Positions 17,873 to 29,800 of a DNA stretch of 64,000 nt are shown here, piece by piece. How positions within the stretch are numbered: the stretch's first letter is position 1; each line of letters starts with the position of its first letter. Source of the stretch: Caulobacter sp. 602-2 (GTDB lineage: Bacteria; Pseudomonadota; Alphaproteobacteria; Caulobacterales; Caulobacteraceae). The notes under the pieces are model-generated. The model worked only from the letters and a program-made list of their open reading frames with translations, was not told where the DNA came from and did no database searches. A program made the translations under genes and the position numbers. The DNA lies in contig NZ_JAAKGT010000001.1 of NCBI RefSeq assembly GCF_011043625.1, positions 62,001 to 126,000 of the forward strand, in the 5' to 3' direction.

Positions 17873-20800
17873 GTGGCGAAGAAGCAAACCTTGTCCCGGC
17901 TGGCCCAGGCCGCCGCGCTGGTCGATCAGCTGATCCAGGCCATCGAGACCGAGGGCCTCTCCCGAAGCGAAGCCGCCTCGGCCGCCGCCCAGGTTCTGGG
18001 CCTTGTGCAGACCTTGTCGCTGCGCGGCGATCCGGACGCCGCCGCCCTGAAGGCCGCCCTGGGCCGCCTGGCCGAACGCCTGGCCCAGGCCAAGGACGAC
18101 CCGGCCGCGCCCGAGACGCCCGCCGTCGAGACCACCGTCGCCGGCTCGCGCTTCGCCAAGCGCCTCAAGCGCCTGGCCATGATCGTCACCGCGGGCGCGG
18201 TGCTGACGGCGCCGATGGCCGCCGCCGCGCGCGACACCGGCGCAGGCCTGCGCGGAACCCTGATGGGCTCGTCGGCGGCGTCGATCGCCCTGATGGGCGC
18301 GCTGCCCGTCTATAGTGTCGGCGACATGATCGTGAACCCAGTGTCGGGCGTCAGCGAGAAGGTGGTCGAGAAGCTGACCACGGTCGCGGTCCGCACCGAG
18401 GCTGGCAACATCATCCTGCTGGCGACCACGGTCGGCGACACCTTCACCGATCCTGAGACCGGCAAGGCCTACGAGGTGACGGCGGTCTCCAAGAACGCCG
18501 ACGACCGGGTGATCGGGGTCACCGTCAAGGAATCCGGCACGGCCACCACCTCCAACCTGGCCGTGGTCACCAACAAGTCGACCGACATCGGCGCCGTCAC
18601 GACCCCGCCGGGAACGGGCGGCAGCGGCGCGGGCAGCTTCGCGTTCACGCCGGCCACGGGCGACGTCAACACCTTCGCCGACTCCAAGTTCGGGGCCAAC
18701 GGCGGCGACGGGCACGACGGCGGCGGCGTGCGGATCTGCATTCCGTTCATCGGCTGCGCCACCATCGGCTATCCGCCCAGCGGCGGCGGCGCCGGCCAGG
18801 CCGGACCGGCGATCACCCATGACCTGACCGTCGCCAACAACGGCGACATCCAGGTCGTCTCCGACAATCTGCCGGGCGTGGTGGTCTCCAGCGTCGGCGG
18901 CAACGGCGGCGACGGCGGCGACGCTTTCGGCAACCTCAAGGGCGCGCCCGGCGGCGCGGCCGGGGCCGGCGGAAACGTCACCCTGAGCAGCGCGGTGACC
19001 ATCGTCACCGACGGCGTGAAGGCTCACGGCATCTTCGCCCAGAGCCGCAGCGGCAAGGGCGGCCAGGGCGGCACGGGCTATATCGCCGGCGACGGCGGCA
19101 CGGGCGGCTCGGCCGGGCAGGGCGGCGCGGTCACCGTCACCAACACCGGCGCCATCTACACCGGCAAGGCCGGCGCCATCGGCATCCTGGCCCAGAGCCT
19201 GGGCGGCGCGGCCGGCGGCGGCGGCGACAGCTACGGCATCATCGGCGACGCGGGCGGCGGCACGATCGGCGGCAACGGCGGCGCGGTGCTGGTCCAGCAG
19301 GCGGGCTTGATCCAGACCAAGGGCAAGGACGCTCACGGCGTGCTGGCCCAGTCGATCGGCGGCTCGGGCGGCAACGCCGGCGACGCGGGCGGCATCGTCA
19401 GCTTCGGCGACACCGGCAAGGCCGGCGGCGTCGGCGGCAAGGCCGAGATCATCGCCAAGATCGGCTCGTCCACCAGCACCGAAGGCCAGGGCGCGCACGC
19501 CCTGTTCGCCCAGAGCGTGGGCGGCGGCGGCGGCAACGGCGGGGTCTCCATCGGCCTGGTGGCCCTTGGCTCGGGCGGCGGCGCCGGCGGCTCGGGCGGC
19601 CTGGCCAAGGTCACGGTCGAAAGCGGCGCGGCCGTCTCGACCAAGGGCGCCGACGCTCACGCGATCTTCGCCCAGTCGGTCGGCGGCGGCGGCGGCAGCG
19701 CCGGCGTCAGCGGCGGTCTGGTGGCGCTGGGCGCCAAGGGCGACGCCGGCGGCGTGGCCGGGGCCGTCGAGATCTCCAGCAGCGGCGTCGTCTCGACCGA
19801 CGGCGTCGACTCCCGAGGCGTCTTCGGCCAGAGCGTGGGCGGCGGCGGCGGCGCGGCGTCCGGTACGGGCGGCCTCGTCTCGCTGGGCGGCTCCGGCGCA
19901 GCCGGCGGCGCGGGCGGCTCGGTCACCGTCACCACCGGCGCGGGCGGCTCGGTGAAGACCACCAAGCAAGGCGCCGACGCCATCTTCGCCCAGTCGGTGG
20001 GCGGCGGCGGCGGCAGCGGCTCCAGCTCCGGCGGCGTCGTGGCCCTGGGCGGCGCGGCCGGCGGCGGCGGCGCGGGCGGCGCGGTCACGGTCACCAACGG
20101 CGGCGTCGTCGAGACCGCGGGCGACAAGGCGCGCGGGATCTTCGCCCAGTCGGTGGGCGGCGGCGGCGGCTCGGGCGGCGACGGCGGCGGTCTGGTCACC
20201 ATCGGCGGCAAGGGCGGTGCGGCCAGCACCGGCGGCGCGGTCACGGTGGCCAACACCGGCGCGATCACCACCAAGGGCGATCTCTCCAGCGCTATCCAGG
20301 CCCAGAGCGTGGGCGGCGGCGGCGGCGACGGCGGCAGCACCGGCGGCGTCTTCCTGACCATCGGCGGCGGCGGCGCCGCGGGCGGCGGCTCGGGCCTGGT
20401 CACGGTCAAGCACGCGGGCGACATCTTCACCGGCGGCAACGACTCCCACGGCATCTTCGCCCAGAGCGTGGGCGGCGGCGGCGGCAGCGGCGGCTCCAGC
20501 GTCTCGATCAGCGCCTTCGCCGGCGTCGCTATCGGCGGCGACGGCGCGCTGGGCGGCGACGGCGGCAAGGTCGACATCGACCTCAGCCAGAGCACGGTGA
20601 CCACCGGCGGTTCCACCAGCCTAGTGAATCCGCTGATCGTCACGGGCGGCGATCGCGCGCGCGGCATCTTCGCCCAGAGCGTGGGCGGCGGCGGCGGCAA
20701 CGGCGGCTTCGCGGCCCAGGTCTCGGCCGGCTACGGCGTCGGCGCCAGCGCGGCCGTGGGCGGTCGCGGCGGCAAGGGCGGCAAGGGCGGCGAGGTCGAC

Positions 20801-23800
20801 ATCGACGGCGACGTCCTGATCCTGACCAAGGGCGACTACTCCGAAGGCCTGTTCGCCCAGTCGGTGGGCGGCGGCGGCGGCTCGGGCGGCTTTGCGCTGT
20901 CGTTCGCCTTCGCGGCCGGCGAGACGGCCGCGGCCGCCTTCTCGGTCGCCCTCGGCGGCAAGGGCGGCGACGGCGGCGAAGGCGGCCTAGTCGACATCAA
21001 GTCGGGCGGCGCGATCCTCACCGAAGGCAAGTTCTCGACCGGTCTCGTCGCCCAGTCCGTGGGCGGCGGCGGCGGCAACGGCGGCTACACCGTCAGCTTC
21101 GCGGGCGCGGGGGCCGGCGCGGCCTCGGCCTCGGCGGCCGTGGGCGTCGGCGGGGCCGGCGGCAAGGGCGGCAAGGGCGGCGTGGTCGATGTCGACTTCG
21201 ACGGCGCCATCACCACCGGCGACGACGACGCCATCGGCGCGCTGATCCAGTCGGTCGGCGGCGGCGGCGGCGGCGGCGGCTTCAACGTCTCGGGCGCGGT
21301 CGCCGTGGCCGGCACGGCCGGCGTCGGCGCCTCGGCCGGGGTCGGCGGCAGCGGCGGCGACGGCGGCATCGGCGATAGCGCCACCGGACGCATCGGCGGC
21401 GACGTCTCCACCAGCGGCAAGCGCTCGACGGCCGTGATCGTCCAGAGCGTGGGCGGCGGCGGCGGCAGCGGCGGTTTCAACGTCGCTGGCTCGATCGGCG
21501 GCGGCGGCACGGCCGGCGTCGGGGTGTCGGTCGGCGTCGGCGGCTCGGGCGGCAAGGGCGGCAACGCCGGAACCGCCGACGGCGAGGTCGAGGGCGACAT
21601 CCACACCAAGGGCGACCAGTCCGGCGGCCTTCTGGTGCAGAGCGTGGGCGGCGGCGGCGGCTCGGGCGGGTTCAACGTCTCCGGCTCGATCGGCGTGGCC
21701 CAGACGGCCGGCGCGGGGATCTCGGTCGGCGTCGGCGGCGCGGGCGGCGGCGGCGGCGACGGCATGCTGGTGGTCGGCAAGATGACCGGCGACACCCTGA
21801 CCGAGGGCGCCGACGCCGACGGCGTCGTGGCCCAGAGCATCGGCGGCGGCGGCGGCAGCGGCGGCTTCAACGTCTCCGGCTCGATCGGCGGCGCGGCCAC
21901 GGCGGCCGGCGGGATCAGCGTTGGCGTCGGCGGCAGCGGCGGCGACGGCGGCAAGGGCGGCGAGGTCCGCCTCGACGTCATCGGAACGACCGCCACCAAG
22001 GGCGCGCGCAGCGACGCCATCATCGCCCAGAGCGTGGGCGGCGGCGGCGGCAGCGGCGGCTTCTCGGTCGCGGCCGGCATCGCCCTGTCGGCCAACGGCG
22101 CGGGCACGCTCAGCGTCGCCGTCGGCGGTTCGGGCGGCAAGGGCGGCGACGCCGACACGGTCACCCTCAAGGTCAATGACGGCGTCGCCGATCCGCTGGG
22201 CGACCTGATTGCGGCGGTTACCGAGGGCAAGGGCGCGCGCGCCATCGTCGCCCAGAGCGTGGGCGGCGGCGGCGGCGGCGGCGGCTTCACCATCGCCGGC
22301 GGCTTCTCGGCGGCCAAGACCGGCGCGGGCAACATCGGGGTCGGCGTCGGCGGCGGCGGCGAAAAGGGCGGCGACGGCAAGGCCGTGACCGGCAAGATCA
22401 CCGGCGACGTCGGCACCAAGGGCGACGACGCCTCGGGCGTGCTGGTCCAGAGCGTCGGCGGCGGCGGCGGCAGCGGCGGCTTCAACGTCACCGGCGGCTT
22501 CGCGGCGGCCAAGACCGGCGCGGGCAACATCCTGGTCGGCGTGGGCGGCTTCGGCGGCACGGGCGGCGGCGCGGGCAAGGTCGACGGCGGCGTCACCGGC
22601 GACGTCGTCACGACGGGCGATCGCGCGTTCGGGGTCAGCTACCAGAGCCTGGGCGGCGGCGGCGGCGCGGGCGCCTTCAACATCACCGGCGGCGTCAGCC
22701 TGGCCTCCAGCGGCGGCGGAACCGGCACGCTGGGCGTCGGGGTCGGCGGCTTCGGCGGCGACGGCGGCAAGGCCGGCGAGGTCGACGCCTTTGTGAAAGG
22801 CGATGTCTGGACCAAGGGCGACGACGCCCACGGCGTCCTGCTGCAGAGCGTGGGCGGCGGCGGCGGCTCGGGCGGCTTCAACGTCACGGGCCTCGTCAGC
22901 GCTTCGCAAGGAGCCAACGGCGCCATCGGGTTCGGCCTGGGCGGCTTCGGCGGCGGCGGCGGCGACGCCGACGTCGTCAAGGGCTTGCTCTCGGGCGACG
23001 TCACCACCGAAGGCGACGGCTCGTTCGGCGCCATGCTGCAGAGCCTGGGCGGCGGCGGCGGCAACGGCGGCATCAATGTCAGCGGCTCGGTCGCCCTGTC
23101 GGCCGGCAACAACGCCGCGGTGGCCATCGGCCTGGGCGTCGGCGGCTTCGGCGGCGGCGCGGGCGCGGGCAAGGACGTCACTGGCACGGTCACCGGCCGC
23201 TATCAGACCTCTGGCGACGAGGCCGACGGCGTGGTGGCCCAGTCGATCGGCGGCGGCGGCGGTTCGGGCGGCCTCAACGTCTCGGGCGCGGTGGCGGTCA
23301 GCGCCGGCACGGCCGGGACCGGCTCGGTCGGTATCGGCGGCTTCGGCGGCAAGGGCGGCGCCTCGGGCGCGGTGACCCTGACCCGCGTCGGCGACACCCT
23401 CACCGACGGCGCCAATTCCGACGGGATCATCGCCCAGAGCATCGCCGGCGGCGGCGGCCAGGGCGGGATCAATGTCGCCGGCGGCCTGTCGGCGACCACC
23501 AAGGGCAGCGCCGGCAGCTTCGGCTTCGGTCTTGGCGGCTTCGGCGGCGACGGCGGCCAGGCGGGCGACGTGAAGGCCAGCGTCACGGGCAACGTCTGGG
23601 CCCAGGGCCTGGAGTCCGACGTCACCACGCCAGAGCAGGTGGTCAAGATCCCGCTGTTCGGCGGGGACTTCGAGTTCACCATCGCCGCCGACCGCACGCG
23701 CCTGAACGGCTCCAACGGCGTGATGGCCCAGAGCGTGGGCGGCGGCGGCGGCGCGGGCGGCCTCAATGTCACCGGCCAGCTGTCGCTGACCAAGCCCGGC

Positions 23801-26800
23801 GGCTCCTCGACCAGCCGGTCGATCTCGCTCGGCGTCGGCGGATTCGGCGGCAAGGGCGGCGACGCCGGCAAGGTCGACCTGACCATCGCCGGTCCCACCG
23901 CCGACTACGTTCAGGTCACCGCCGTGGGCGACGACCGCTATGCGGCCGTGGCGCAGTCGATCGGCGGCGGCGGCGGCGCTGGCGGCATCAACGTTTCGGG
24001 CGGCCTGGCCATGGACGGCCAGCTCGTCGCGGGCGTCGGCGGCTTCGGCGGCGACGGCGGCAAGGGCAAGGACGTCGAGGCCGACGTCACCGCCAACCTG
24101 TTCGCGGCCGGTGATCGGTCGCGCGGCCTGATGGCCCAGTCGATCGGCGGCGGCGGCGGCGCGGGCGGCATCAACATCTCCGGCGGGATCAGCGCCGACA
24201 CCTCCAACGAGGAACCCTCGATCGCCTTCGGCCTCGGCGGCTTCGGCGGCGCGGGCAACATCAGCGGCGACGTCAAGGTCGCCCAGAACGGTCAGGTCTG
24301 GGTCGAGGGCGTCGACGCCATCGGCGTCCTGGTGCAGAGCGTCGCGGGCGGCGGCGGCTCGGGCGGCCTCAACGTCGCGGCCGACGTCAACATGGGCAAG
24401 TCCACCTCGTCCTCGAACGGCTTCGCCATCGCCGTCGGGGTCGGCGGCAAGGGCGGAACCGGCGCCGATGCGGGCAACGTCTCGCTGGACAGCCTTGGCG
24501 ACGTCATCGTCAACGCCCGCCTGAAGGCCAATCCGGTCGCGGGCGGAGACACGCTTGAGGCTGTCGACTTCACCGGCGGCGCCAAGGGCATAATGGTCCA
24601 GTCGATCGGCGGCGGCGGCGGGGTGGGCGGCGTCAGCGCCACCGGCGCCATCGCCCCCTCCGGCAATCCGGTCGCCCTGGGCATCGGCGGTTCGGGCGGT
24701 TCGGGCGGCGACGCCGGCACGGTCACCGTCGTGCGCGGCTACGCCGACGACGGCTCGGTCGACGCCCACCTGATCCGCACCTTCGGCTACGACTCCGACG
24801 GCCTGGTGGCCCAGAGCGTGGGCGGCGGCGGCGGCTCGGCGGGGATGAACTTCACCATCGCCGCCACCGTGGCCAACAAGGCCGAAAACCCGGTGGCCGC
24901 CATAATCACCGTCGGCGGCGACGGCGCGGGCGCGGGCTCGGGCAAGAAGGTCGACGTCGCCCACGCGGGCAACATCGTCACCGACGGCGCCTACAGCGAC
25001 GGCCTGATCGCCCAGAGCGTCGGCGGCGGCGGCGGCTCGGGCAACTTCAACATCGGCGCCGGCGTGCTCAGGAACGCCAACGCGCTGAACATGGCCATCG
25101 GCGGCGCCACGGGCGCTGCCGGCGACGGCGGCGAGGTCGAGGTCGACCACGCGGGGACGATCGTCACCAAGGGCGACAACTCGGTGGGCCTGCGCGCCCA
25201 GTCGATCGGCGGCGGCGGCGGCAACGCCGGCTTCGACATGGCCATGGGCGCCATGAACAAGAACGCCGTCAGCATCACCATCGGCCGCATCGGCGGCATG
25301 GGCGGCCTGGGCGGCGACGTGAAGGTCTCGTCGGACGGGACGATCGACACCACCGGCGCGGACTCCTCGGCGATCTTCGCCCAGAGCATCGGCGGCGGCG
25401 GCGGGGCGTCCAGCGCCATCACCGTGGGCGCTAACGGCACGCGCGGCCAGGGTGCCAACGCCGAGTCGTTCAGCGGCTCGCTCAGCATCGGCCTGGACGG
25501 CGGCTTCGGGGCCGAGGGCGGCGACGTCACGGTCGGCGCCAAGGGCGCTCTGACCACGCGCGGCGACGACTCCCGCGGGATCTTCGCCCAGAGCATCGGC
25601 GGCGGCGGCGGAGCCGGCGGTTCGGCGGCCACCACCATCGTCCGGGCCTCGGGCGCGGCCGGCGTCGCGGTCGGCGGCAAGGGCGGGGTCGGCGCCCTGT
25701 CCGGCAAGGTCACGGTCGACACCGCCGCGACCATCGTCACCGAGGGCGAGCGCTCCGACGGCGTGCTGGCCCAGTCGATCGGCGGCGGCGGCGGCCTGGG
25801 CGGCATGGCCCGCACCATCCAGTTCCAGGTCGGCGGCGCGCCCTCTGGCACGACCACTCGCACCGCCACGGTCAGCGTCGGCGGTTCCGGCGGCTCCGGC
25901 GCGGTCGGCGGCGCGGTCGAGGTCAAGAGCAGCGGTGTCGTCTACACCAAGGGCGCCGACGCCTTCGGCATCCGCGCCCAGTCGATCGGCGGCGGCGGCG
26001 GCATCGGCGGCGCGGTCCTCAACGTCCGCGCCCAGGGCACCAGCAGCAACGACTCCTTCGACCTCAACATCGGCGGCTCGGGCGGAACCGGCGGCACCGG
26101 CGGCAAGGTCGAGGTGCTCAACACCGGCCTGATCGTCACCGAAGGCCGCGGCGCGGCCGGCGTCTCGGCCAACAGCATCGGCGGCGGCGGCGGCGACGGC
26201 GGCATCGTCGTCGAGGTGGTCGGCGGCTATGCCGGGGCCGACAAGCAGAGCCACCGCTATGTCATGAACATCGGCGGCTCCGGCGGCGACGGCGGCACGG
26301 GCGGCGACGTCACCGTGACCAACCGCGCCGTGGCCGGCGTCAAGGACAGCGGCACGATCTCGACCGCCGGCGAGCGCGCCTACGGCGTTTTCGCCCAGAG
26401 CCTGGGCGGCGGCGGCGGCAACGGCTCGACCATCCTGTCGCTGACCGCCCTGAAGAGCGGCGAGAACAGCGCCTCGGTCGGCCTCAACATCGGCGGCTTC
26501 GGCGGAACCGGCAACACCGCCGGCAAGGTCGTGGTCGACAACGCCGGCCTTATCCAGACTACGGGCGCGGACGCCTATGGCGTGCTGGCCCAGTCGATCG
26601 GCGGCGGCGGCGGCAATGGCGGCATGGTCATCGCCGCCAACCTGCTGATCGGCGCGCTTTCCAACGCGCCGCTCGTCTCGCTGGGCGGGATCGGCGGCGA
26701 CGGCGGAGACGGCGGCGAGGTGATCGTCACCAACAGCGGCCGCATCCTGACCACCGGCGCCCGGGCCCACGGCATCGTGGCCCAGAGCATCGGCGGCGGC

Positions 26801-29800
26801 GGCGGCGACGCCCAGATGGGCTTCAGCCTGACCGGCGAGGCCAAGAGCTTGATCCTGTCCAACGCCCTGGCCGCCACGGTCGGCGCCGTCGGCGGCGGCT
26901 CGGGCGGGCAGGGCGGGGCGGTCACCGTCAACCACTCGGGCGACATCACCGTGCTGGGCGACGGGGCCATGGCCATCAAGGCCGAGAGCATCAACGGCGG
27001 CGGCGGCACGCTCAGCCTCGACTTCTCGGGCATCACCGGCCTGCCGGGCCAGCCCTATCTCAAGCCCGACGGCTCGACCGGCCGCGTCGACCCGATGGTC
27101 GTCGCCAAGGCCGGCGCTGAGAACGTCACCGGCGCGGCCGGCGGCCTGGTCACGATCAAGACCACCGGCACGTTCGGCGCGGCGGGCAAGAACGGCGTGG
27201 CCTCGTTCGCCCAGTCGATCGGCGGCGGCGGCGGCGCGCTCGACCTCAAGCTGCTGCTTTCGGGCCAGCTCGACGAGGTCAATGTCGACTCGCCGGTGGC
27301 CACCCAGGTCCAGCTGGGCCTCGGCGGCTCGGGCGGCCGGAACGTCGGCGGCGGAACCATCGTCAGCGAGCATGCCGGCCAGATCGTCACCACCGGTGTC
27401 AACACCGCCGGCGTGCTGGCCCAGTCGGTCGGCGGCGGCGGCGGCCGCGCCAACGGCGACGTCGCGGTTCCGGCCGGGGCCCTGCTGGGAACCACGACCC
27501 TGACCCTGGGCGGAGCCAACCAGGTCGACGCGGCCGGCGGCGGCGTCTCGCGCATCCAGGGCGGCGCGGTCACCACCACGGCGGCCAGCGCCTCGGGCGC
27601 GATCCTGCAGTCGATCGGCGGCGGCGGCGGCTCGGCGGGGCTCAACCTGTCGGGCGCCGGCTCCAGCGGCGCGAGCGTCGTCGCGGCGCTGGGCGCGCAG
27701 GGCGGCTCCGGCCTCTCCGGCGGCGGCGTGACGGGCGCCTTCAGCGGCGGCCTCACCACCCTGGGCGACCATGCCCTGGGCCTTGTCGCCCAGTCGATCG
27801 GCGCGGGCGGCGGCGAGGTGCACGTCACCGGTTCGCCCAAGCTTTCGGTCACCCTGGGCGGGACCGCCGGCGCGACCGGCGACGGCGGCGACGTCGTGCT
27901 GACCAACAGCGGCGCGATCCAGACGGCCGGCGCCGGCGCGCACGCCGTCTTCCTGCAGTCGATCGGCGGCGGCGGCGGCGCGGCCTTCGGCGGCTCGTCG
28001 GCCTCGACCGTGGCGCTGAACACCGGCGGCGTCGGCGACGGCGGCCATGTCGACTTCCGCCAGACCGGCGACATCTTCGCCATCGGCGACGCAGCTTTCG
28101 GGGTCGTCGCCCAGAGCCTGGGCGGCGGCGGCGGCTGGGTCGACGGCAAGTTCGCCGGCGCGGCCGGCGGCGCCGGCGCGGGCGGGGCGATCGATCTCGT
28201 GCTTTCGGGCCAGGTCTATGCGGGCGGCGCGAACTCCACCGCCGTCTTCGCCCAGAGCCTGGGCGCGGACGGCGCGGGGAACATCGCCCTGCGCACCACC
28301 GGCTCGGTGCGCGGCGGCTCTGGAACCGGCGTCGGCGTGCAGATCAGCGGCGGCGCGGCCAACGGCCTGGCCAACACCGGCCTGATCTCGGCCGTCTCGG
28401 GCAAGGCGATCGTCTCGGGCCAGGGCGACGAGCGGGTCGACAACCGCGGCGTCGTCATCGGCGACATCGACCTGGGCGCGGGGACCAACGCCTTCGACAA
28501 CCAGTCCGGCGCGGCCTTCATGGCCTTCAGGACCATCGACCTGCGCGATCCGGCCGGAACCGGTCCGCTGTCGTCCTCGGGCGGCGGGATCTCGACCCTG
28601 GGCGTCTCGGCCCAGGCCGTGCCGGGCGGCGCTGCGACCTTCACCAACAGCGGCGACTTCCTGATGGGCCTGTCGGCGTCGCGCGTGCCGATCGACCTGG
28701 CGAACGGCGCGACCTTCGCCAACCTCGACGGCGCGGGCGATGCGAAGACCAACGCCTATTACGGCGCGCGGGTGATCAACACCGTCGCCCTCGACGGCCA
28801 CTTCGTGCAGACGGCGGGCGGCCGCTCGGTGTTCGACGTCGCCTTCGGGCCCTACGCCTCCGACCGGGTCGACGTCACCGGCGACGTGGCCCTGGCCGGG
28901 ACCGGCGACGTCACCCTGACCTGGCTGCAGGACGCCAAGCCCGTGACCCTGTTCTCGGCGGGCGGCTCGGTGACCGACAACGGCTTCAAGGTCACCGACA
29001 CCCTGGCCATGGACTACCGCATCCAGACCAGCGGCGGCGCGGTGCAGCTGGCCTTCGACACCCACTTCGACCAGGGCTTCCTGGCCCTGAACGAGCGGGC
29101 GCTGGGCAAGCACATGAACTCGGCGATCGCGGTGGGCGACTCCGGGGGCATCGGTCGCCTGATGGCGCTGATCGGCAACCTGCAGGTTGGGCAGGAGGCC
29201 GCCTACAAGGCGATCTTCGCCAACCTCAATCCCGAACCGCACCTGGCCCCGCTGCGCAGCCAGCTGGCTTCTGCAAATGGGTTCTCGCAACAGCTGTTCG
29301 GCTGCGCCAACCCGACCCTGCAGGTCGACGGCAAGTGCAGCTGGGCGGTGATCGAGCGCGCGACCGCCGACGGCGAGCGCGACGCCGACACCCTGGCCGT
29401 CAAGGCCGAGGGCGGCCGCCTGCGCGGCGGCTTCGAGCATTCGCTGGATGGCGGCTGGTCGTTCGCCACCGCCGTGGGCTACGAGCGTCTCGACCGGGTC
29501 ATCGTCGACGGCGGCCGCTCCTGGTCGCAGGGCCAGGGCTTCAGCGCCGGGGCGGGCTTCAAGCGTCGCTCGGGCGGGGCCGAGATGGCCTTCTCGCTGT
29601 CGGGCGGCTGGCAGTGGATGGAGACCGCGCGCCTCGTCGACGTCTTCACCATCGGCCGGGCCGAGTCCGATCCGGAAAGCGGCTATGTGCGCGCCGACGC
29701 CCGCTTCGCCTACGTCATGGAGAACGGGCGGCTGTTCGTGCGCCCCGCGCTCAATGTCTGGGGCACGGGCCTGCACCAGCGCCGCTTCGAGGAGCGTGGG

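Noticed and set aside
19000-28270. Regular repeats that could suggest a CRISPR array
   Set aside because: Repeats are in frame, diverge gradually, vary in length and encode protein; spacers are not unique and no cas gene is present.
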